This document shows, piece by piece, positions 1 to 4,752 of a DNA stretch of 10,226 nucleotides. Source of the DNA: an uncultured Chloroflexota bacterium. Lineage in GTDB: Bacteria > Chloroflexota > Anaerolineae > Aggregatilineales > Phototrophicaceae. Position 1 is the stretch's first letter. Every line of letters begins with the position of its first letter. The stretch lies in contig CALMZT010001174.1 of NCBI GenBank assembly GCA_937870805.1, forward strand, positions 1-10,226, in the 5' to 3' direction. A program made the translations under genes and the position numbers. The notes under the pieces were generated by a model. It was not told the DNA's origin, did not search any database, and saw nothing but the letters and a program-made list of their open reading frames with translations.

Positions 1-113
1 CCGGCGACCTGGCCGACCTCATCGTCGATCACCTTCCGCCGCCGACCGAGGCCGAACGTCCGCAAACGGACCCCGACGCGCCGATCACGACGCGACCCCA
101 GCCGATCGGCTAG
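1..113 (+). CDS. C-terminal fragment of an unidentified GC-rich gene
   Basis: An open frame enters the window (first full codon at position 3) and ends at TAG 111-113, giving 36 residues that begin GDLADLIVDHLPPP and end TTRPQPIG. The tail is proline- and acid-rich, and its third codon positions are almost all G or C, which fits a real coding end in a high-GC genome. Nothing in it identifies a family. Its composition (about 72% GC) is unlike the cytochrome genes that start about 120 bases later, so it probably does not belong to that operon or perhaps not to that genome. The other two forward frames give arginine-rich shadows. Confidence 0.4.
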   Translation, partial: GDLADLIVDHLPPPTEAERPQTDPDAPITTRPQPIG

Positions 114-157
114 ATCCTTGGCGGCCTGGGTGTCGCCCTGCTCCCCTGGGGGGTGGC

Positions 158-174
158 GGGCCCCTTCGGGTCCC
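158..174 (+). terminator. GC-rich hairpin after the first gene fragment
   Basis: GGG-C-CCC, loop TTC, GGG-T-CCC forms a seven-position stem with one mismatch, 45 bases after the TAG of the upstream fragment. It has no real T-tract (TTGTGA follows), so intrinsic termination is only possible, not shown. Confidence 0.2.
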
Positions 175-179
175 TTGTG

Positions 180-235
180 ATGGATTCTCCAGCCGCCGCG
201 CCTCGCCCAAAGGATGCTGCGGCGCTATCCATGGT
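180..235 (+). pseudogene. Possible 5' end of the interrupted ATPase gene
   Basis: An ATG at 180 (or GTG at 177) opens a frame reading MDSPAAAPRPKDAAALS, an alanine- and proline-rich stretch typical of an unstructured N-terminus in a GC-rich genome. Somewhere between about 205 and 238 the sequence changes to cytochrome b coding sequence in another frame, and this frame then ends within about 30 more codons. The GC-rich sequence at the other end of the window (from about 9960) continues with a similar Ser/Ala/Pro linker running into a GRERE P-loop ATPase start. Joining the two would give an ordinary N-terminus for a LuxR/STAND-type regulator. This is inference; the exact breakpoints are not visible. 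Confidence 0.25.
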
Positions 236-1614
236 GCCTGCTGCCCTGGGATCAACTGGCACTGTGGGCGGTCACGATTGGGGCGTCAATGGTTGAAGCG
301 TCACCGCCGCCGATTGTCGGGCAAACGCTGAACCTGCTGTTACGCGGTGGTCCAGACATCGGTGCAAACGGTTTGCTGCGCTTCTATCTGCTGCATGTGC
401 TTGCTGTGCCTGCCATCTTATTCGTCTTTTTGGGCGTTCATTACTATAAGGTGGTCATTCACGGATTCAGCCTGCCGCCGCAAAAAGAGAACATTGGCGA
501 AGATACCGCCAAGCGTGTGCCGCTGGACAAACGTGTCTACTACATCCCTGAAATTCTCACCAGCGAGATCATGTGGATTGCCGTGACGACCTTCGTGCTG
601 GTGGTGCTGTCCATCTGGTTCTTCCATGCGCCGCTGGAAAACCACGCCGACTCGCAGGTCACGCCGCTGGGCACAACAGCCCCTTGGTACTTCCTATGGA
701 TTCAAGGCGCGCTGAAGTTAGGCGATAAGGTCTTCTGGGGCATTATCTTCCCGACGCTGATCATCATCCTGCTGATGGTGTGGCCCTACGTAGATACACA
801 GGTGAGCCGTCGCTATGCCCACCGTCGGCTGGCGATCACCATCGGCTGTTTATTCGTCTCGATCATGACGATCCTCAGTTATATGGGCTTGTCAGAATAC
901 GGCGTGACGACTTCCGCCGATACGGAAGTGCTGCACGATGCCGTAAGAGAACCAGCCTACGGATACATCGGTTTCATCCGTCCGGTGCCGTTCGACCAAC
1001 TCGTGCCGGGCATGTATAGCACCGAGCAAATTCGCATTGAGCGCGAGGTGAACCCCGCCGACTTCCAACTTGACTTCGCCGCCTTCAACACCGAGATTGA
1101 CGAAAACGGTCAGGCAGATGGGATCATTGAGCAGTTGCAGCTTCAGTACCTATCGATGACCGATGTCGCCTTCCGTCCTGTCCCCAGCGACGCACCTGAA
1201 CTATACCGTGCGCTCGAAGAGTATTATGAGCTGCTCGAAAGTGAGCGGCAGGAGCTGCGTAATGGCTGGGGGGCGATCATCATCACCGAGACTCAGCCCA
1301 ATTTGGTGCGTGTGGATGCGGTTGTGCTGTGGGAAGAAGTGCTCATTGAACGGGGTCGCGTTGCCTTAGACGAAAATGGCAATGCCATCCCGCGCTTCTA
1401 TCGGGTCAGTGAAGATGGTACGCCGTTAACAGACGAAACTGGCAAGCCGATCATCGTTGACGCGCCCGAACCCCTTCTAGATGCCAGCGGCAACCCCGTA
1501 CTGGACGAAAGCGGTCAGCCGCGCATGTTGACCATTCCGGTAGAGCGCGTTAACAGCCAGTACATCTACCTACACCGCAACGCCGAATACTTCTTCTTAC
1601 CAGGAGGGGGCTAA
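214..1614 (+). CDS. Cytochrome b of a quinol:cytochrome c reductase, 5'-truncated, with long C-terminal extension
   Basis: This is the membrane diheme subunit that oxidises menaquinol and passes electrons to the c-type cytochromes. The visible 466 residues start in the middle of the family. LLPWDQLALWAVTI (residues 9-22) is normally preceded by helices A and B with two of the four heme ligands, and these are missing. Helix D keeps its two histidines, H61 and H76, separated by 14 residues as in cytochrome b6. Helices E, F and G lie near 119-137, 173-192 and 206-225. The quinol-oxidation loop reads APWYF (156-160) rather than PEWY, as in several menaquinol-using lineages. Residues from about 230 to 466 are a soluble extension containing repeated acidic turns (DENGNA, SEDGTP, DETGKP, DASGNP, DESGQP). 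ATG 214 is only the first in-frame start after a TGA at 178-180 and is not the native start. The joint with the GC-rich flank lies upstream of about 238. The cytochrome c gene follows after 3 bases. Confidence 0.85.
   Translation: MLRRYPWCLLPWDQLALWAVTIGASMVEASPPPIVGQTLNLLLRGGPDIGANGLLRFYLLHVLAVPAILFVFLGVHYYKVVIHGFSLPPQKENIGEDTAKRVPLDKRVYYIPEILTSEIMWIAVTTFVLVVLSIWFFHAPLENHADSQVTPLGTTAPWYFLWIQGALKLGDKVFWGIIFPTLIIILLMVWPYVDTQVSRRYAHRRLAITIGCLFVSIMTILSYMGLSEYGVTTSADTEVLHDAVREPAYGYIGFIRPVPFDQLVPGMYSTEQIRIEREVNPADFQLDFAAFNTEIDENGQADGIIEQLQLQYLSMTDVAFRPVPSDAPELYRALEEYYELLESERQELRNGWGAIIITETQPNLVRVDAVVLWEEVLIERGRVALDENGNAIPRFYRVSEDGTPLTDETGKPIIVDAPEPLLDASGNPVLDESGQPRMLTIPVERVNSQYIYLHRNAEYFFLPGGG
1602..1607 (+). 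promoter_or_regulatory. Strong ribosome binding site for the diheme cytochrome c
   Basis: AGGAGG lies inside the last codons of the cytochrome b gene, 10 bases before ATG 1618. This fixes the start of the next gene and indicates translation coupled within one transcript. Confidence 0.7.
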
Positions 1615-1617
1615 TTC

Positions 1618-2784
1618 ATGGGCTTCTTTTCCCGTTTACTAAACGGACAAATGATCTTCGAGCGGATGGAAACCCGCATCCTGGTGGGCATTGTCATGTT
1701 CGTTGCTACCATGATTCTGATCGGCTGGGTGGCGATCAATGAAGGTGCGCGCATGGCGGCATTTGACCGCCAGTTCGCTGCCCGCTCGATTGAACGCGGC
1801 GCAGCGATGTTTTCAACCTACTGCTCGACCTGTCACGGCAACGATGGGCGTGGTATCGGTGGAAAGGCACCCGGTCTGAATAACCCGGCGCTGTTCGGTC
1901 ACGACTTCATTCCAGAGGTCAACGGACCCCGTAATGCGCTCATCGCCGAACGGACAACGTTGGAAAATGAGGCGAATGATGGCGAGAATCCACCAACCGA
2001 CGAACGCCGTGCCGAAATTGATGCGCGAGTCAATGAAATCAACACTCAGATTGCTGATCTGGAACAACAAGCACTGCCCTTTATCTCACAGGCGCAGGAT
2101 GCGATGGTACGTGGTTACGATCCCTACCGTCCCAGCCGTCTGGCGAACGTGAGATGGGGCAGCAGCGTCTTCAATTACGTGTACTCCACGCTGGTGCATG
2201 GTCGTCCAGTGAGCAGCGGCTATTGGCCCGATCCCATGCCTAACTGGGCGCAGCAGTCAGGTGGTCCTCTGCGCGACGATCAACTCCGTGACATTACCAA
2301 CTTCATCCTTAACTGGAACCGTGATTTTACGATTGAAGATTTGGTATCCGTCCAACAGTTTGCCGTTGAGCCATGCGACCCGTTGGCGTGCGGCGGCGGT
2401 GGTGTTGAAACTGTTGGCAATGACGTCGCTGCGATTATGGAACAATTCCCAAGCGTCACAGGCGATCCCAATCGCGGTCAAGCCCTTTACAACAACTCTG
2501 CGCTGCCTGCTAGAGGTACGGTACTTGGCTGCACGGGCTGCCACACGGGTGGTCTGCAAGCTCCAGACCTAGCAGGCACATGGACGCGCGTCCTCAACGA
2601 ACGTCTGCCTGCCCTACCGGAGTATGCCAGTGGCGAAGAATACCTTGTGAACAGCATCGTGCGTCCCAACGATTACATTGTGCCCACCTATACAGCAGGA
2701 CTCATGCCCAACAATTTTGGTGAGCGCCTGTCGCTGCAAGACCTCGCTGACATCGTAGTCTACCTGATGTCGCAAGATCAGTAG
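1618..2784 (+). CDS. Membrane-anchored diheme cytochrome c, complex III-associated
   Basis: This is an electron-transfer subunit that should accept electrons from the quinol oxidase core at the outer face of the membrane. It has 388 residues with one N-terminal membrane anchor (about 21-40, no cleavage site evident). The first heme site is CSTCH (69-73), and the sequence after the insertion described here has a candidate axial Met in PDPMPNW. The second heme site is CTGCH (305-309), with a candidate axial Met in GLMPNNF near the C-terminus. Between the first CXXCH and its distal part is a charged insertion, about residues 105-160, rich in Glu, Arg, Asn and Gln and predicted to be helical or coiled coil. 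CEP and CGGGG cysteines near 250-260 are extra and of unknown role. The gene directly follows cytochrome b and precedes a strong terminator, so it ends that operon. Confidence 0.88.
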   Translation: MGFFSRLLNGQMIFERMETRILVGIVMFVATMILIGWVAINEGARMAAFDRQFAARSIERGAAMFSTYCSTCHGNDGRGIGGKAPGLNNPALFGHDFIPEVNGPRNALIAERTTLENEANDGENPPTDERRAEIDARVNEINTQIADLEQQALPFISQAQDAMVRGYDPYRPSRLANVRWGSSVFNYVYSTLVHGRPVSSGYWPDPMPNWAQQSGGPLRDDQLRDITNFILNWNRDFTIEDLVSVQQFAVEPCDPLACGGGGVETVGNDVAAIMEQFPSVTGDPNRGQALYNNSALPARGTVLGCTGCHTGGLQAPDLAGTWTRVLNERLPALPEYASGEEYLVNSIVRPNDYIVPTYTAGLMPNNFGERLSLQDLADIVVYLMSQDQ

Positions 2785-2835
2785 CTTTGAAGTTCAACGT
2801 TTAGCTTCACGGCTGCAAAGAGATATATTCAACTG

Positions 2836-2865
2836 AAAAGCCCTCGGCACATGCTGAGGGCTTTT
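2836..2865. terminator. Strong, probably bidirectional stem-loop terminator
   Basis: AAAAGCCCTC (2836-2845) pairs perfectly with GAGGGCTTTT (2856-2865). The stem extends inward by a G-U pair and two G-C pairs to a four-base ACAT loop. A-tract and T-tract flank the GC stem, so it can work on both strands. It lies 52 bases after the stop of the diheme cytochrome c and marks the end of the complex III operon. Confidence 0.9.
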
Positions 2866-2881
2866 GATTCGCGCTGCTGAT

Positions 2882-3083
2882 TTAATTGAAGGGTGTGCAT
2901 AACCTGGTGTGAACTCTCTACACCCCACTCTACATCCCTCCCCATATCTGAGCAGGGCTTCAAGGCAGCCGTTTTTGGCTTGCTCCCTTTCTCCCTAAGC
3001 GCAGCGACGGGGAAAGGGCTGGGGATAGGGGTATAATCCCTTTTCACAGACAAAGTAGAGAATAATGCACACCCCTCAGTTAA
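2882..3083. mobile_element. MITE-like element with 19-bp terminal inverted repeats and TTAA ends
   Basis: The left end TTAATTGAAGGGTGTGCAT (2882-2900) and the right end ATGCACACCCCTCAGTTAA (3065-3083) are inverted repeats matching at 17 of 19 positions, and both begin at a TTAA. The 202-bp interior carries no gene. It contains an internal palindrome (CCCTTTCTCC 2985-2994 with GGGGAAAGGG 3009-3018, one G-U) and a GGGG-AT-AGGGG tail. A short non-coding unit with long terminal inverted repeats resembles a non-autonomous transposable element. No transposase or second full copy is present in the window, so mobility is inferred. Confidence 0.5.
2985..3031. repeat. Palindromic CCCTTTCTCC/GGGGAAAGGG repeat
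   Basis: A 10-bp stem (2985-2994 with 3009-3018, one G-U pair) is followed by CTGGGGATAGGGG. The pyrimidine-rich arm, purine-rich arm and G-rich tail follow the same plan as the repeat at 6904-6977 inside ccmH, and TCCCTTTTCACAG (3037-3049) also occurs there. This suggests one dispersed intergenic repeat family. Confidence 0.5.
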
Positions 3084-3084
3084 T

Positions 3085-3330
3085 TTATGCGCAGATTTTC
3101 CAACCGTCTTCGTTGCGCACCGTATACCATGTCGCCGGATAATCGACGCTGCTGGAAGTGGTCTGACCGCCCGCCTCCATATTGAGCGTCAGCGTTCCAG
3201 CGACTTCAACTGTAATGTAAACGCTCGTACCTACTGTCGAGCTTGTGCTGCACAATGGACAAAAGACAACGCCTTTTGGCTGGTGGTTATGGGATTCATG
3301 GGCACGCTGCGGTACAATAAAATGATTGGT
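3085..3330 (-). pseudogene. Remnant of a minus-strand gene, possibly NTF2-like C-terminus
   Basis: On the minus strand an open frame ends at 3085 (stop TAA read from 3087 to 3085). Its last roughly 50 residues look protein-like: alternating beta-strand patterns (SVYITVEVAGTLTLNM), then PATWYTV and the ending RNEDGWKICA. Endings of the type 'E-D/N-G-W/K-W-K-I-C' are common in small NTF2-like or DUF4878-like envelope proteins. The frame upstream (higher coordinates) is His/Ser/Gln-rich, has no signal peptide and runs into the opposite-strand gene at 3368, so the N-terminal part is missing. I read this as a decayed gene. The MITE-like element ends one base beyond its stop. It could also be a spurious frame. 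Confidence 0.35.
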
Positions 3331-3350
3331 TGAATATTCACCTACTCGAT

Positions 3351-3355
3351 AGGAG
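3351..3355 (+). promoter_or_regulatory. Ribosome binding site for the repeat-rich surface protein
   Basis: AGGAG lies 12 bases before ATG 3368, somewhat far but the only good match. A TACAAT at 3313-3318 could be the -10 box of its promoter, though no convincing -35 box is visible. Confidence 0.4.
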
Positions 3356-3367
3356 TCAACACAGCCC

Positions 3368-3754
3368 ATGAAGAATCTGTCTCTCATCCGTATCCTGCTG
3401 CTGACATTGTTATGCGCCTTGTTGCTGACAGGCACGCTGACTTATGGGCAGGAAGCGACAGAAACACCCACTGAAGAGGCATCTGCCGAAGCAACAGCAG
3501 CACCCACGGAAGAAGCAACCGCCGAAGCAACCTCGACGCCAATTTCAGAAGCGACAGAAATACCCACTGAAGAGGCAACTGCCGAAGCAGCCGCTGAAGT
3601 GACCGCAGTACCGACTGAAGAAGCTGCGGAGCCACCTGCTGAGGTGCCAACGGGCGGCGTCACCACACTGGTGTTGTTGATGGGTCTCGGTGCAGTGGTC
3701 GCTGTCGGCGGCTTGATGATTACCCGCAATAATTTCAATCAGAACCCGAAATAG
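3368..3754 (+). CDS. Small exported Thr/Glu/Ala-repeat protein with C-terminal membrane anchor
   Basis: The family is not recognised. The 128 residues start with a signal peptide (MKNLSLIRILLLTLLCALLL, likely cut near residue 27). They continue with about 70 low-complexity residues made of PTEEATAEAT-type units and end with a hydrophobic segment (about 97-118) followed by TRNNFNQNPK. This layout (signal, flexible acidic linker, membrane anchor) suggests a small surface or envelope-tethered protein. The linker carries an internal duplication: 3452-3493 is repeated at 3548-3589 with two base differences, exactly 96 bases (32 codons) apart. The gene stands alone between the terminator region and the next small gene, with no link to cytochromes beyond position. 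Confidence 0.7.
   Translation: MKNLSLIRILLLTLLCALLLTGTLTYGQEATETPTEEASAEATAAPTEEATAEATSTPISEATEIPTEEATAEAAAEVTAVPTEEAAEPPAEVPTGGVTTLVLLMGLGAVVAVGGLMITRNNFNQNPK
3452..3589 (+). repeat. In-frame direct repeat, 42 bp, period 96 bp
   Basis: Positions 3452-3493 and 3548-3589 match at 40 of 42 bases (differences at 3465/3561 and 3482/3578). The spacing is a whole number of codons, so each copy encodes the same EATE-PTEEA-AEA type segment of the linker. Confidence 0.75.
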
Positions 3755-3773
3755 ATGTATTCCATCGCCCAAT

Positions 3774-3828
3774 GCAGAGCCAAGAGTTATCAGTTTCAGT
3801 GTTGTTCACTGTTGGTTGAAGACTCTGC
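3774..3828. other. Nested imperfect hairpin between two small genes
   Basis: GCAGAG (3774-3779) can pair with CTCTGC (3823-3828), and CAGTG (3797-3801) with CACTG (3807-3811) around a five-base loop. It starts 20 bases after the stop of the repeat-rich protein gene. There is no T-tract, so it may be a weak terminator or leader structure, or nothing. Confidence 0.25.
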
Positions 3829-3868
3829 TCTGTACATTTGAGTAGTTTCACTGAACTGGAGACATTTC

Positions 3869-4087
3869 ATGGCAGACGAAGACATCCTCCGCGAATTAAA
3901 TCGGCGTATAGCGGTGTTAACCGATGAAAACGCCGAACTAAAAGTTACGATGCTGGATGCATTTGTGGCGTTGGCGCGCAGCGTGCCGCGCGGTGGTAAT
4001 GAGCAGATGTACGATCAGGTGGTTAACCGGATTGTGGGGACACTGGGCTTAACGGATGATGACATTGACAGCTTGTTGAACAGCTAA
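3869..4087 (+). CDS. 72-residue hypothetical protein with N-terminal coiled coil
   Basis: I do not recognise this gene. It begins at ATG 3869, six bases after a good GGAGA (3858-3862). The first 28 residues (MADEDILRELNRRIAVLTDE...) form an amphipathic, heptad-like helix. A short SVPRGGNE break follows, then a second helix and an acidic ending LTDDDIDSLLNS. It has no signal peptide, membrane segment or cysteine, so it is probably a small cytoplasmic, possibly oligomeric protein. It lies just upstream of the ccm promoter on the same strand, but the promoter at 4095-4123 separates it from that operon. Confidence 0.6.
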   Translation: MADEDILRELNRRIAVLTDENAELKVTMLDAFVALARSVPRGGNEQMYDQVVNRIVGTLGLTDDDIDSLLNS

Positions 4088-4092
4088 TTCGA

Positions 4093-4110
4093 TTGTGACA
4101 TTCATCACAA
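4093..4110. promoter_or_regulatory. CRP/FNR-type operator overlapping the -35 box
   Basis: TTGTGACATTCATCACAA is a perfect 6+6 inverted repeat with a six-base spacer and contains the CRP consensus TGTGA-N6-TCACA. It covers the -35 box and is centred about 29 bases before the expected transcription start. That position favours repression, or competition with polymerase, over classical activation, whose sites centre near -41 or -61. The regulator is not in the window. Confidence 0.65.
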
Positions 4111-4123
4111 AATCTGCTATAAT
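4095..4123 (+). promoter_or_regulatory. Sigma70-type promoter of the ccm operon
   Basis: GTGACA (4095-4100, five of six to TTGACA), a 17-base spacer, and TATAAT (4118-4123, full consensus) preceded by TGC, which makes an extended -10. Transcription would start near 4130, about 50 bases before the ccmE start codon. Confidence 0.8.
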
Positions 4124-4179
4124 GCTTTTACGTTTTTTGTGCATCAGCAAAGACTAAAGTTTTACGATACGAGGCAACT

Positions 4180-4749
4180 ATGGCGGAAGCAGCTTGGGAA
4201 AAACCGCTGGGAACGGGCGCCGCGCCGCGTTCATGGAGTGTTGAACGGCTGAAATTTCTGATCGGCGGCGTGCTGATTTTGGGCGCTGTCGCTTATTTGA
4301 TGATCTCTGGTACGCTGGCAGGCGCACGCTATTACATCACCGTCGATCAACTGTTGAGCAATCAGGAATATGTTGGGCAGACGGTGCGCGTCTCTGGCGC
4401 GGTAATTGGCAGCACGATTACCAACACCACCGAAATCATCAACGGCGTTGAGACACAGATCATCGAATTTGACGTGGCGAATGTGCCCGAAAACTACACT
4501 GACCTGGGACAAGCGCTGTACGAAGCGGCAAACAACCCCAACGCGCAGACGGTGCATGTGCGCGTCGAAGGACAGCCGATGCCCGATCTGCTGCAACATG
4601 AAGCGCAGGCGATTCTCAGCGGCACATTGAATCGTGACGGTGGACAGGGCGGTGTTCCGGTGTTTTACGCCACCGAACTGCTGTTAAAGTGCCCGACGCG
4701 CATGTCAGAAACGTACCCTGATTTGACGCCAGCCGCGCCAGGAGCATAA
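4180..4749 (+). CDS. ccmE: Cytochrome c maturation heme chaperone CcmE, Cys type
   Basis: CcmE holds heme covalently on the outer side of the membrane and hands it to the CcmF/CcmH lyase. The 189 residues start with a cytoplasmic tail, then a single membrane anchor (about 24-46), then an OB-fold beta barrel that begins YYITVDQLL and VGQTVRVSGAV. Its last strand reads VPVFYATELLLKCPTRM. Bacterial CcmE usually has a heme-binding His in HxxxY; archaea and some anaerobes use CxxxY. Here C171 takes the heme position, but the residue four further on is Met 175 instead of Tyr; a tyrosine occurs at 179. GAGG at 4171-4174 supports ATG 4180. The gene heads the operon below the promoter at 4095-4123 and is followed by ccmF after three bases. 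Confidence 0.88.
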   Translation: MAEAAWEKPLGTGAAPRSWSVERLKFLIGGVLILGAVAYLMISGTLAGARYYITVDQLLSNQEYVGQTVRVSGAVIGSTITNTTEIINGVETQIIEFDVANVPENYTDLGQALYEAANNPNAQTVHVRVEGQPMPDLLQHEAQAILSGTLNRDGGQGGVPVFYATELLLKCPTRMSETYPDLTPAAPGA

Positions 4750-4752
4750 ATC

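Noticed and set aside
2257..2572. Overlapping open frames of about 100 residues on both strands inside the diheme cytochrome c gene
   Set aside because: The cytochrome frame with two CXXCH motifs explains the stretch. The others lack starts with ribosome sites and known motifs.
3260..3278. CAAAAG/CTTTTG inverted repeat as a terminator
   Set aside because: The stem is only six AT-rich base pairs with no T-tract, so it is too weak to support.
3452..3589. CRISPR-like spaced repeats
   Set aside because: There are only two copies, within a coding low-complexity linker, with codon-length periodicity and no palindromic repeat unit.
3442..3738. 98-residue minus-strand frame rich in Val/Ala/Ser opposite the repeat protein
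   Set aside because: Its composition is simply the complement of the Thr/Glu/Ala repeats. The forward frame has a signal peptide, a membrane anchor and an upstream ribosome-binding-site match.
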